Of a DNA stretch of 64,000 bases, positions 52,619 to 61,234 are shown piece by piece (the stretch's first letter is position 1; the number at the start of each line of letters is the position of its first letter). The notes below the pieces were generated by a model that was not told the DNA's origin, did no database searches, and was given only the letters and a program-made list of their open reading frames with translations. Origin of the DNA: a virus; the IMG/VR virus record IMGVR_UViG_3300032223_003183, positions 1 to 64,000 of that record. One strand, written 5' to 3'. A program made the translations under genes and the position numbers.

Positions 52619-53329
52619 ATGGCATTTAATTATTCTCCTAAAGTAGTAACTAATGGGTTAGTTCTGTATCTTGATGCAGCTAATACAAAATCATATGTGA
52701 GTGGTTCAACTACTTGGAGTGATATTTCTAGAAGTGGAACTAATGGGACATTAACAAATGGACCTACTTTTAATTCTGGAAATGGAGGAAGTATTGTATT
52801 TGATGGAGTAGATGATAATGTTGTTTTAGGTAATGTTTTAAATATTGGGTTAAATAGTTGGACACTTTCATGTTGGGTTAAACTAAACACAGGAAGTGGA
52901 ACTATGGGGATAGTAGGAAAAACATCCCAAAGAAGTTATGTAGGAAGATATGCCATTTGGATTGAAAGTAATTTAATTAATTCAATTTTCCAACCCACTT
53001 CTAATTTCACCATAACTACCTCAGTAACTCCCTATGTTGATGGAAGATTTCATAATATTTGCTTAACCATTAATAGAACAGGATTTATGACTTTGTATGT
53101 AGATTCATCATCAGTAGGAACTCCTGTAGATGTAAGTTCAACAAGTGGGGTAAATCTAAATGCTTCAACTGATTACTTTTATGTAGGTGCATATGGTAAT
53201 TCTACAGGACAAACCCCAGCTTTATTTTTAAATGGAAATATAGCACAAACCACAGTATACAACAGAGCACTCACAGCAGCAGAAGTATTACAAAACTATA
53301 ACGCAACTAGAACAAGATTCGGATTATAA
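52619..53329 (+). CDS. LamG/concanavalin-like lectin protein, copy 1
   Basis: The 236-residue protein is one LamG domain. It has VTNGLVLYLDAANTKSY, TWSDISRSGTNGTLTNGPTF, SIVFDGVDDNVVLGN, LSCWVKLNTGS and HNICLTINRTGFMTLYVDSS, and ends QTTVYNRALTAAEVLQNYNA then TRTRFGL. This family folds as a jelly-roll and often binds sugars. It is one of three adjacent paralogues, and the C-terminal sequence is almost the same in all three. It is probably a fibre-tip adhesin with its stop coupled to copy 2 (TAATG). Confidence 0.8.
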   Translation: MAFNYSPKVVTNGLVLYLDAANTKSYVSGSTTWSDISRSGTNGTLTNGPTFNSGNGGSIVFDGVDDNVVLGNVLNIGLNSWTLSCWVKLNTGSGTMGIVGKTSQRSYVGRYAIWIESNLINSIFQPTSNFTITTSVTPYVDGRFHNICLTINRTGFMTLYVDSSSVGTPVDVSSTSGVNLNASTDYFYVGAYGNSTGQTPALFLNGNIAQTTVYNRALTAAEVLQNYNATRTRFGL

Positions 53330-54027
53330 TGGCAGGAAGAGTAGCATATTACGGAAATATAGTTAAAGATGGACTTGTATTAGATTTAGATGCAGCTAAA
53401 AGAGATTCATACCCTACTACAGGAACAGTATGGAGTGATATTTCTGGGAATAATTACACAGGTTCTCTAACAAATGGACCTACCTTTAGTTCTACAAATT
53501 ATGGTAGTATTGTATTTGATGGTACAAACGATTATACTGATTGTGGTAATATTTTAAACTTAGCATTTAACAATGCTACAATCACTGCTTGGATAAAAAC
53601 CACAGCAAACCAGGACTACGCAGCAATAGCAGGAAAACCTTGGTTTGGGAGTAAAGCAGGCAGGTACAGTATACACACCAGAACAGGAGGAGCTTTAGGT
53701 ATAATAATTCAAGGCTCAGGAAATGTTGAAGCAACTTCAACTACAGGATTAATAAATACAGGAAACTGGGTGCATGTTACAGGAGTAATAAATAGAAGTG
53801 CCGGAGTTACTATATACGTTAATAGTAGTCAAGTAGCAACTACTGCTGGAGATACAAGTGCTACTAACTTTTTAACAACTGATAGTTTTACTGTAGGGTA
53901 TTACAGTAATAATGGAAGTGGATATTTTAATGGAAACATAGCACAAGCCCAAGTATACAACAGAGCATTATCAGCAGCAGAAATACTACAAAACTATAAC
54001 GCAACAAAAGGAAGATATGGATTATAA
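53329..54027 (+). CDS. LamG/concanavalin-like lectin protein, copy 2
   Basis: The 232-residue protein has the same plan as copy 1: VKDGLVLDLDAAKRDSY, VWSDISGNNYTGSLTNGPTF, SIVFDGTNDYTDCGN, TITAWIKTTAN, VHVTGVINRSAGVTIYVNSS, and QVYNRALSAAEILQNYNATK. The variable loops differ from copy 1, as expected for binding surfaces. The ATG overlaps the upstream stop by one base. Confidence 0.8.
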   Translation: MAGRVAYYGNIVKDGLVLDLDAAKRDSYPTTGTVWSDISGNNYTGSLTNGPTFSSTNYGSIVFDGTNDYTDCGNILNLAFNNATITAWIKTTANQDYAAIAGKPWFGSKAGRYSIHTRTGGALGIIIQGSGNVEATSTTGLINTGNWVHVTGVINRSAGVTIYVNSSQVATTAGDTSATNFLTTDSFTVGYYSNNGSGYFNGNIAQAQVYNRALSAAEILQNYNATKGRYGL

Positions 54028-54040
54028 TAACAGACAATTT

Positions 54041-54268
54041 ATGATATTCAGTACAACTGAATTATCTCAAATCGATTTCACTCAAGTATGTGAAACATCA
54101 CAAGATACAGTAAGAAAATCTGTAGACGAATCTAAAACATTTGTTAAATGGGATGGAGAACAAATTCCTACTTGTGTAGAAAATTTAACAACAAAAGAAG
54201 GACCATACACCTATGAAGAAATATTAGATATTCTTTCAACAGAAGAATGGACTTTACCAATACAATAA
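54041..54268 (+). CDS. Small acidic protein between lectin genes, possible fibre helper
   Basis: I prefer ATG 54041 to the earlier in-frame ATG at 54017, which lies inside the end of the lectin gene. The 75-residue product begins MIFSTTELSQIDFTQVCETS and has SVDESKTFVKWDGEQIPTCV and YTYEEILDILSTEEWTLP. It is acidic and small. I recall similar proteins next to fibre genes in aquatic phages, which suggests a fibre assembly helper or clamp, but no function is known to me. Confidence 0.55.
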   Translation: MIFSTTELSQIDFTQVCETSQDTVRKSVDESKTFVKWDGEQIPTCVENLTTKEGPYTYEEILDILSTEEWTLPIQ

Positions 54269-54269
54269 T

Positions 54270-54974
54270 ATGAGTACAGTAGGAGGAGGAGTAAATATTG
54301 TTAGAAATGGATTAGTTCTGTATTTAGATGCTTCCAATACAAAATCCTATGTAAGTGGTTCAACTACTTGGAATGATATTTCTATAGGAGGTAATAACGG
54401 AACATTAACCAATGGACCTGGATATGATTCTGCAAATGGAGGTAGTATTGTATTTGATGGTGTAAATGATTATGCAAATTGTGGAACCTCAACATCACTA
54501 AATCCTAGTAACATTACATTTTCTGCTTGGGTAAAAAGGACAGCTGCTTGGGGTAGTGGTGCTTGTTTATTTTGGGCAAAAAATGCTGCTGATTATACAT
54601 CAAATGGATTTTATATTGAACTTTATACTAATGTAACATTTTCAACAAACGTTATTACAAATGGGGCTGCAACCAATTATTTTAAAGATTCTGTAAATTC
54701 AAATACTAGTTTTCCTTTAAACACTTGGACACATTTTTCATTTACCTTAAACGGAAGCACACCTGCTATGTACTTTAATGGAAATCCATCATCATTAACT
54801 ATTTTAGGAACTAATGCAATAACATCAACATCTGCAACAAAGTATATTTTATGGAACTCTTATACATACTATACTGCTGCTAATATAGCACAAGTTACAA
54901 TGTACAACAGAGCACTATCAGCAGCAGAAGTCTTACAAAACTACAACGCAACCAAAACCCGTTTTGGTTTATAA
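54270..54974 (+). CDS. LamG/concanavalin-like lectin protein, copy 3
   Basis: The 234-residue protein repeats the family plan: VRNGLVLYLDASNTKSY, TWNDISIGGNNGTLTNGPGY, SIVFDGVNDYANCGT, ITFSAWVKRTAAWGS, THFSFTLNGSTPAMYFNGNP, MYNRALSAAEVLQNYNATKT. The N-terminal 35 residues are closer to copy 1 than to copy 2. It is likely part of an adhesin set with a common mounting segment and variable binding face. Confidence 0.8.
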   Translation: MSTVGGGVNIVRNGLVLYLDASNTKSYVSGSTTWNDISIGGNNGTLTNGPGYDSANGGSIVFDGVNDYANCGTSTSLNPSNITFSAWVKRTAAWGSGACLFWAKNAADYTSNGFYIELYTNVTFSTNVITNGAATNYFKDSVNSNTSFPLNTWTHFSFTLNGSTPAMYFNGNPSSLTILGTNAITSTSATKYILWNSYTYYTAANIAQVTMYNRALSAAEVLQNYNATKTRFGL

Positions 54975-54988
54975 AGAAACAAATCATA

Positions 54989-54996
54989 TATTTATA
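54989..54996 (+). promoter_or_regulatory. TATTTATA promoter-like motif
   Basis: An exact TATTTATA lies 34 bases before the ATG at 55031, after the third LamG gene. Confidence 0.45.
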
Positions 54997-55030
54997 ATAG
55001 TATAACCTGGAAAGTGAAAGGTAAAATATT

Positions 55031-56821
55031 ATGGCAAACGAATTTAGAATAAAGAATGGTCTTATTGTAGACCAGGGTACTTCCCAAATCTCAGGATCAT
55101 TAAATATAAGCGGATCCACTAACCTCTCAGGATCACTATATGTAAATACCCCAAACCAAACAATGGGGCAATTTGTTGGTAACCAAAATGGATATGTAGA
55201 GTTTTCGGTTAGAAATACAAACACAGGAATATCAGCATCAGGAGATATAGCAGTATATGCAGACAACGGAACCGCTCTGAATAACTATATTGATATGGGT
55301 ATCAATAACAGTGGAATGTCTCCTACATACTATTATGGTGGTACAGATTTTGGTGATGCTTTAGATGCTTATTTATATAATGTAGGAGGAAATTTAAGAA
55401 TTGGTAATGCAACTTCTCAAGCACCTTACTCACAATCTTTATACCTATTTTCAAACCCAACAGCTACCCCAAACATTTGGATTACTGGTTCACAAGTAGC
55501 AATAGGTAAATCATCAGGTTCAATTAATGGAACTTTTGATGTAAATGGAAATACTATTATAACAGGATCATTAAATGTATCAAATGGTATAACAGGTTCA
55601 CATTTTGGAACTTCATCTTATTCTACACAAGCATTGAGTGCTTCATGGGCACCTTACCAAACATCAGCTTCGTACGCATCTACAGCATCATATGCCCCAA
55701 GCTATGTCTTGAATAGTAGTACAAGTTCGATGCTATCACCATATGTACTTACTTCAAGTACAGGTTCGATGACTGTATTAAGCTCCTCATTTGCTATAAG
55801 CTCTTCAAGATCAATATCAAGTTCTTACGCTTTATCAGCATCCTATGCTCCATCTTCACCAGCTTTTCCTTACACAGGTTCAGCACAAATAACAGGTTCA
55901 TTAGGAGTAACAGGATCATTAACAGTATCAGGTTCAATTTTTTCAACAGCAGATGCTACAATAAGTAATATGACTGTTGGTAGAGGAGCAGCAAATATTA
56001 CAAGTAATACTGTAGTAGGAAATAACTCATTAACAAATAATACAACAGGTTATTCTAACGTAGCAGTAGGACTTAATGCGTTAACAAAAAATACAACAGG
56101 TTATTCTAACGTAGCAGTAGGACCTTCTACTTTATCTCAAAATACAATAGGTAATTTTAACACAGCATTAGGAGATTCAGCTTTAGCAAATAGTGTAGGA
56201 GGAGATAATAATATAGCAATTGGGTACTTTCCTTTAGTAAATACTGTAGGAGGATCATGTAATATAGCAATAGGATTCAATGCAGGAGCAGGTATCATAG
56301 ATAATAACTTCAACACACTTATAGGGTATAATACAGGGCTGTACATTACTACAGGAGAAAGTAACATACTAATAGGAGATGAAAACAGATACTCACCAGA
56401 CGGTACTGCATTTAATGGCTCACGTACTCTAAGTATATCTAAAGCAGATAATGATTATGGATTAGGACTACCACATATATGGGCACCAACTAATAGCAGT
56501 GCTGGTATCGGAGCTAATCAATCAATAATTTCAGTACAGGTAATTTCATATAGTTCAATGTTTGTAGAATATACCATTGAAGATGAAAATGGAAGTTTAA
56601 GAGCAGGGTATATAAAAAGTATTTGGAACTCAGATGGTTCTAGTATAAAATGGACAGAAGATACAACCGACAGTATTGGTAATACCTCAAATTACATCTT
56701 TGACATGTATTACGACTCGGGCAATGAAGTAATTACCTTAAGATTAACAAATAACAGTGGAGATTACCGTGTATATATTAATGTAACATCAAGATTATTA
56801 GGTAGACCTTATCACCCTTAA
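55031..56821 (+). CDS. Tail fibre with TASYA shaft and YadA-head-like repeats
   Basis: The 596-residue protein has ISGSLNISGSTNLSGSLYVN, then a TASYA/SSSYA shaft near residues 195-280 that shares segments with the large fibre. It then has a YadA-head-like beta-roll of units ending in AVG, ALG or AIG (TTGYSNVAVGLNAL, TIGNFNTALGDSAL, GGDNNIAIG, NNFNTLIGYNTG) at about 330-440. Such left-handed beta-rolls occur in trimeric adhesins. The final 150 residues are globular and end in YRVYINVTSRLLGRPYHP. It is a likely adhesin or side fibre. Confidence 0.75.
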   Translation: MANEFRIKNGLIVDQGTSQISGSLNISGSTNLSGSLYVNTPNQTMGQFVGNQNGYVEFSVRNTNTGISASGDIAVYADNGTALNNYIDMGINNSGMSPTYYYGGTDFGDALDAYLYNVGGNLRIGNATSQAPYSQSLYLFSNPTATPNIWITGSQVAIGKSSGSINGTFDVNGNTIITGSLNVSNGITGSHFGTSSYSTQALSASWAPYQTSASYASTASYAPSYVLNSSTSSMLSPYVLTSSTGSMTVLSSSFAISSSRSISSSYALSASYAPSSPAFPYTGSAQITGSLGVTGSLTVSGSIFSTADATISNMTVGRGAANITSNTVVGNNSLTNNTTGYSNVAVGLNALTKNTTGYSNVAVGPSTLSQNTIGNFNTALGDSALANSVGGDNNIAIGYFPLVNTVGGSCNIAIGFNAGAGIIDNNFNTLIGYNTGLYITTGESNILIGDENRYSPDGTAFNGSRTLSISKADNDYGLGLPHIWAPTNSSAGIGANQSIISVQVISYSSMFVEYTIEDENGSLRAGYIKSIWNSDGSSIKWTEDTTDSIGNTSNYIFDMYYDSGNEVITLRLTNNSGDYRVYINVTSRLLGRPYHP

Positions 56822-56839
56822 CAGTTAAAAATATAAAAT

Positions 56840-57451
56840 ATGCCAGCAGCATCATCACCATGGGTATCAACATTTGATAAAACAAGCCACTTAACACAAG
56901 GATGGAGTCCTAAAATAATCTACAATTTTCAATATCCTGGAGGAGTTAGTGTAGTAGATAACGATAATGTATTTAATGCAATATCTAATTTTGGAGATAA
57001 CTATAAAGGCTCTAATGTTTTTCCTGCAAACTATTTTACAGAAACAGTAGATAATGATGGAAAGTGTTTAAGGATAACAATGTATTTTTATAGAGCATTA
57101 GACGGCACTGATATAAGTATGGCAACTCAGTTATATGATTTAAACAACGAAGATTACTACGGTGTTGATCTAGACAGGAGTGTTTCAACTAGTACAGACG
57201 GTGGTAATACCCTAGTAAAGTACGAATGCTACCTAACCCAGTACTATGCCGATAGAGATGGGCCATACGTACAAATGGTAGGAAGTATAATGTATTCTCC
57301 ATTTGGCAATGGATCAAATATGAGTATGGGATCATTTAGAGCTTCTAGATCAATGACTTACGGAGTAACAGGGCCAACAGATTTTAGAATTGTAAATACA
57401 GCTGGTACCGATATGCAAGTAGTTAGTGTTATGATAGAAGAAATAGGATAA
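56840..57451 (+). CDS. Fibre-region structural protein of unknown function
   Basis: The 203-residue product is rich in aromatic and Asn/Asp residues (QGWSPKIIYNFQYPGGVSVV, LRITMYFYRALDGTDISMAT, TQYYADRDGPYVQMVGSIMY) and looks like a compact beta-sandwich. I recognise no family. Location between two fibres suggests a tip, collar or lectin-like partner. The last residues (VVSVMIEEIG) resemble the C-terminal strands of collar proteins. Confidence 0.5.
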   Translation: MPAASSPWVSTFDKTSHLTQGWSPKIIYNFQYPGGVSVVDNDNVFNAISNFGDNYKGSNVFPANYFTETVDNDGKCLRITMYFYRALDGTDISMATQLYDLNNEDYYGVDLDRSVSTSTDGGNTLVKYECYLTQYYADRDGPYVQMVGSIMYSPFGNGSNMSMGSFRASRSMTYGVTGPTDFRIVNTAGTDMQVVSVMIEEIG

Positions 57452-57467
57452 AATTATATCTTCTTAA

Positions 57468-57475
57468 TATTTATT
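57468..57475 (+). promoter_or_regulatory. TATTTATT promoter-like motif
   Basis: A TATTTATT variant ends 19 bases before the ATG at 57495. Confidence 0.45.
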
Positions 57476-57494
57476 ATAAAATAATTACACCTAA

Positions 57495-58640
57495 ATGGCT
57501 ACAATAAGTACTTCAGGAATATCCACTCAACAAATAATTCGTTCAGAACATTTATTACGTATAATAAATGCATTAAACGGAACTAACGCAAATGATATAG
57601 TAATAGCAGGAACTCTAAATAATGGAAGTGGAAATACTGTCATAAGTGGGTCTCATGCTGAAGGATATCATGTAACAGCCTCAGGAAATTATTCACATGC
57701 AGAAGGATACCAAACTCTTTCATTAGGAGCCTACTCACATGCTGAAGGGTATTATGTAACATCCTCAGGTAATTATTCACATGCAGAAGGAGCTCTTGCA
57801 TATGCTAGCGGTAATTACTCACACGCCGAAGGAGCAACTAACATAGCTATAGGAGAATCATCCCACGCTGAAGGTAAAGGAACAATATCACAAGGTGATA
57901 ACTCACATGCTGAAGGAAATTCTACACTTTCTATAGGAATTGGTTCACATGCTGAAGGACAATACACTTCAGCTTCAGGATTCTCATCACATGCTGAAGG
58001 AATATTAACTTTTGCATCAGGAAATTATTCACATGCTGAAGGAAGATCTACAACCTCTTCAGGATCGTATTCACATGCTGAAGGGTATTTAACAATAGCA
58101 GCAGGAGATATTTCCCATGCTGAAGGATATCAATCAATTGCAATAGGAGCAGCAGCACATTCTGAAGGATATTTTACAACAGCATCTGGAAATTATTCAC
58201 ATGCTGAAGGTTATTATACAATAGCCTCAGGATTATACCAACATGTACAAGGACAATATAATATATCCTCTACAGCACAATCAGCTTGGATAATAGGAAA
58301 TGGTAGTTCAACCGGAAGTAGATCAAATCTTGCATTTGCTTCAGGATCACAATTTCAAGTAACCGGATCTTTACAAGTATCTGGATCAAATACTTTAATA
58401 GGAATTAAAACTATTACAGGATCTGTTTTTATAACAGGTTCTAAAACCGTAATAGGAACAAATACTATAACTGGTTCTTTAAATGTAACAGGATCAGTAA
58501 CTATAAACAATATATTAATATTAACACCTACAAGTTCATTACCATCAGGACAACCAACAGGATCATTTGTGGTATCAGGTTCGGGTGCTAACTGTAAACC
58601 ATATTTTTACAACGGTTCAACTTGGACCCCTTTATTCTAA
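57495..58640 (+). CDS. Fibre protein with a 14-residue SHAEG repeat
   Basis: The 381-residue protein has a helical N-terminus and then fifteen consecutive 14-residue units from residue 53. Thirteen are of the form SHAEG-x-x-x-x-x-x-G-x-x, one is AHSEG and the last is degenerate (QHVQG). This is a beta-roll of the YadA-head/trimeric adhesin kind with perfect register. A TGS-rich shaft (ITGSVFITGSKTVIGTNTIT) and a short end, SGSGANCKPYFYNGSTWTP, follow. It is probably a trimeric adhesin shaft. Confidence 0.8.
   Translation: MATISTSGISTQQIIRSEHLLRIINALNGTNANDIVIAGTLNNGSGNTVISGSHAEGYHVTASGNYSHAEGYQTLSLGAYSHAEGYYVTSSGNYSHAEGALAYASGNYSHAEGATNIAIGESSHAEGKGTISQGDNSHAEGNSTLSIGIGSHAEGQYTSASGFSSHAEGILTFASGNYSHAEGRSTTSSGSYSHAEGYLTIAAGDISHAEGYQSIAIGAAAHSEGYFTTASGNYSHAEGYYTIASGLYQHVQGQYNISSTAQSAWIIGNGSSTGSRSNLAFASGSQFQVTGSLQVSGSNTLIGIKTITGSVFITGSKTVIGTNTITGSLNVTGSVTINNILILTPTSSLPSGQPTGSFVVSGSGANCKPYFYNGSTWTPLF
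57651..58238 (+). repeat. 42-base coding repeat array, 14 full units
   Basis: Fourteen in-frame 42-base units encode the 14-residue HAEG repeat with no change of period. The core TCACATGCTGAAGG recurs with synonymous changes, so the array is old enough to have drifted at third positions while the protein repeat was kept. A degenerate fifteenth unit follows. Confidence 0.85.
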
Positions 58641-58661
58641 AATAAACAATAAAACAACGTT

Positions 58662-58913
58662 ATGATTAAACCAACTAAGTTACAAGACACAGAATTACAA
58701 GAATTAAAAGATTTTCAAACTACATCAGAAAATCTAATAGCACAATTAGGTCAATTAGGTTTTAAAAAATTGCAACTTGAAAAAGAAGAACAATTTTTAA
58801 AAAAACAATACGATCAAATTACATCTGCTGAAGTTGAATTAAGTAAAAAACTTAAAGAAACCTATGGAGATGTTTCAATCAACCTACAAACAGGTGAGAT
58901 AACGTATCCCTAA
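58662..58913 (+). CDS. Small coiled-coil protein (prefoldin-like)
   Basis: The 83-residue product is a long Gln/Lys/Glu/Leu-rich helix (KLQDTELQELKDFQTTSENL, then KKLQLEKEEQFLKKQYDQIT) with a short beta hairpin at the end, INLQTGEITYP. I recall this small coiled-coil protein type from marine phages. It could be a fibre or tail assembly helper. No known family function is visible. Confidence 0.55.
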   Translation: MIKPTKLQDTELQELKDFQTTSENLIAQLGQLGFKKLQLEKEEQFLKKQYDQITSAEVELSKKLKETYGDVSINLQTGEITYP

Positions 58914-58939
58914 AATATAGGTTTTGAGCCTTCTTGTAA

Positions 58940-58947
58940 TATTTATT
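58940..58947 (+). promoter_or_regulatory. TATTTATT promoter-like motif
   Basis: A TATTTATT variant 36 bases before the sheath start at 58984. Confidence 0.45.
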
Positions 58948-58983
58948 ATCAAATGATTAACATTAAAAACTAAATAAAACAAA

Positions 58984-60627
58984 ATGGCTGAAACTTTATT
59001 ATCTCCAGGCGTTCTAACTAGAGAAAATGACCAATCCCAAATTACACAAGGCCCTATTACTGCGGGAGCAGCTATTATAGGACCAACTGTATTAGGTCCT
59101 GTTAGAATTCCAACTTTAGTTACTTCTTATAGTGACTATTTAAATAAATTCGGTGGTTCTTTCATTAGTGGAGGAGCTTCTTATGAGTACTTGACCTCAA
59201 TCTCTGCTTACAATTATTTCCAACAAGGTGGAACTACTTTATTAGTAACTAGAGCAGTAAGTGGTACATTTGCTCCTGCAACTTCTAGCATACTTTCATC
59301 AGGTTCTGCAACTTGCTTTACACTTCAAACCTTAGCTCAAGGAGTTATAATGAACAGTACAGGTTCAGAAACTTCTAGTTCATTAGCTAGTGGTTCTTCA
59401 ACCAATATTAGATGGGAAGTTGTAAACTCAAATACAAGTAGTGGTACATTTGATTTAGTAATCAGAAGAGGAAATGATAATGCTAATTCTAAAGTAATTT
59501 TAGAACAATGGTTAGGATTATCTTTAGATCCAAACTCTCCAAAATTCATCTCAGCTGTAATTGGTAACCAAACAGTTACTACTGATAACGGATATACTCA
59601 AATTTCAGGAGATTATACTAATAAATCAAGATACGTAATAGTAAGTTCAGTTTCTCAAACAACTCCAAATTATTTGGATAATAATAGCTTGCCAGTTTCT
59701 GCTTATACATCTTCTATCCCTGTAGTAGCTAGTGGATCATTTGGTGGTGGTGCTGGAATCAACTGCGCTGTTTATGGTTTATCAAACGATAACTATACTT
59801 CATCAATTTCTTTATTAAACAATAAAGACGAATTTAAATTTAATATAATCACAACTCCAGGTGTAACAGCTACAGCAGGAAACGCAGTTATTACTTCATT
59901 AACAAACTTAGCAGTTAATAGAGGTGATTGTATTGCAATTGTTGATATGTCTGCTCTTGGAGATAGTGTAAACACTGTAATATCTAATGCTACTACAATT
60001 GATAGTTCATATGCTGCAACTTATTACCCATGGGTTCAAATTAGCGCTCCTAATACAGGAAAATTAACATGGGTTCCACCATCAACAATTATGCCAAGTG
60101 TTTACGCTTATAACGATAGAGTAGGTGCTCCATGGTTTGCTCCTGCAGGATTTACAAGAGGTGGATTAAGTGTAATTCAAGCTGAAAGAAAATTAGCTCC
60201 ATCTGATAGAGATGCATTATACGCTGGTAAAGTTAACTCATTAGCTACATTCCCTGGTCAAGGTGTTGTTGCTTATGGACAAAAAACATTACAGAAAAAA
60301 GCATCTGCTTTAGATAGAGTAAATGTAAGAAGATTATTGATTGAATTAAAATCATATATTGGTCAAGTTGGTAACGGATTAGTTTTTGAACAAAATACAA
60401 CCGCTACAAGAAACAGATTCTTAAGACAAGTAAACCCATATTTAGAATCAGTTCAACAAAGACAAGGTTTATACTCTTATAAAGTAGTAATGGATGAAAC
60501 AAATAACACTGCTGATGTAATTGATAGAAATCAATTATTAGGTCAAATTTGGCTTCAACCAACTAAAACTGCTGAGTTCATTATATTAGACTTTAATGTT
60601 ACACCAACAGGTGCTACTTTCGCATAA
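58984..60627 (+). CDS. gp18: Tail sheath protein, gp18-like
   Basis: The 547-residue protein begins LSPGVLTRENDQSQ, a typical sheath N-terminus that tucks into the next subunit, and continues with AAIIGPTVLGPVRIPTLVTS. The conserved C-terminal sheath domain contains WFAPAGFTRGGL, NSLATFPGQGVVAYGQKTLQ, DRVNVRRLLIELKSYI and the RNRFLRQVNPYLESV region. The sheath contracts during infection. Length is shorter than T4 gp18 (659) because of smaller surface domains. Codons are enriched in C-ending forms, as for other highly expressed genes. A terminator follows. Confidence 0.93.
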   Translation: MAETLLSPGVLTRENDQSQITQGPITAGAAIIGPTVLGPVRIPTLVTSYSDYLNKFGGSFISGGASYEYLTSISAYNYFQQGGTTLLVTRAVSGTFAPATSSILSSGSATCFTLQTLAQGVIMNSTGSETSSSLASGSSTNIRWEVVNSNTSSGTFDLVIRRGNDNANSKVILEQWLGLSLDPNSPKFISAVIGNQTVTTDNGYTQISGDYTNKSRYVIVSSVSQTTPNYLDNNSLPVSAYTSSIPVVASGSFGGGAGINCAVYGLSNDNYTSSISLLNNKDEFKFNIITTPGVTATAGNAVITSLTNLAVNRGDCIAIVDMSALGDSVNTVISNATTIDSSYAATYYPWVQISAPNTGKLTWVPPSTIMPSVYAYNDRVGAPWFAPAGFTRGGLSVIQAERKLAPSDRDALYAGKVNSLATFPGQGVVAYGQKTLQKKASALDRVNVRRLLIELKSYIGQVGNGLVFEQNTTATRNRFLRQVNPYLESVQQRQGLYSYKVVMDETNNTADVIDRNQLLGQIWLQPTKTAEFIILDFNVTPTGATFA

Positions 60628-60642
60628 AGATAATTAGGAATT

Positions 60643-60668
60643 GAAGCCCTAAATAAAAGGGCTTCTTT
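60643..60668 (+). terminator. Rho-independent terminator after the sheath gene
   Basis: GAAGCCCT (60643-60650) pairs with AGGGCTTC (60658-60665) around a 7-base loop, followed by a short T run. The flanking ATTAGGAA and TTCCCTAAT can extend the stem, with an unpaired base. Confidence 0.75.
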
Positions 60669-60674
60669 CCCTAA

Positions 60675-60682
60675 TATTTATC
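60675..60682 (+). promoter_or_regulatory. TATTTATC promoter-like motif
   Basis: A TATTTATC variant 38 bases before the tail tube ATG at 60721, overlapping the extended terminator arm region. Confidence 0.4.
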
Positions 60683-60720
60683 ATAAACAGATAATAATAA
60701 AATAATACACAAAATATAAC

Positions 60721-61209
60721 ATGGCAGTATTAAACCCAAACGAAATAATGTTCACTGCATTTGAACCTAAAGTAGCAAATAGATTCATAATGTACATTGA
60801 AGGAATCCCAGCTTACATGGTTAAAAAAGCTTCAGCTCCAGGATTTGATGCAGGTGAAATCGTACTAGATCACATTAACGTTTACCGTAAAATTAAAGGT
60901 AAAGTAAAATGGAATGATATGACACTAGCATTGTATGATCCAATTGCTCCTGCAGGATCTCAAGCAGTAATGGAATGGATGCGTTTATCTCACGAATCTG
61001 TAACAGGTAGAGATGGATACTCAGATTTCTATAAAAAAGATATTACAATGAACATTCTAGGTCCAGTAGGTGACGTAGTTGGTGAATGGATTATAAAAGG
61101 TGCATTCATTAAATCATCAACATTTGGAGACTATGATTGGTCACAAGGTGAATCAGCAGCTGAAATCGGTATGACTTTAGCAATGGATTATTGCATCTTG
61201 AACTTCTAA
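60721..61209 (+). CDS. gp19: Tail tube protein, gp19-like
   Basis: The 162-residue protein has the T4 gp19 length (163). It shows FEPKVANRFIMYIEGIPAYM, KKASAPGFDAGEIVLDHINV, KVKWNDMTLALYDPIAPAGS and YDWSQGESAAEIGMTLAMDY, all typical of tube proteins that bind the rigid inner tube hexamers. It lies directly after the sheath, as in T4. It is flanked on both sides by terminators, so tube and sheath have separate transcripts. Confidence 0.93.
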   Translation: MAVLNPNEIMFTAFEPKVANRFIMYIEGIPAYMVKKASAPGFDAGEIVLDHINVYRKIKGKVKWNDMTLALYDPIAPAGSQAVMEWMRLSHESVTGRDGYSDFYKKDITMNILGPVGDVVGEWIIKGAFIKSSTFGDYDWSQGESAAEIGMTLAMDYCILNF

Positions 61210-61234
61210 TACAAGTTTAAAAATAATAAAAAAG

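Noticed and set aside
54017-54040. ATG 54017 as start of the small protein between lectin genes
   Set aside because: It lies inside the end of the lectin coding sequence and adds only residues dictated by that overlap. ATG 54041 gives a compact, family-like N-terminus. The longer form cannot be fully excluded.
57651-58238. 42-base repeat array resembling a CRISPR
   Set aside because: The repeats are contiguous without unique spacers and lie in frame within a coding sequence whose protein repeat is conserved. It is a coding array.
1595-59975. Open frames on the minus strand of 60-156 codons
   Set aside because: They all lie opposite confident genes, have no recognisable protein features or starts with spacing signals, and arise from the low stop frequency complementary to AT-rich coding sequence.
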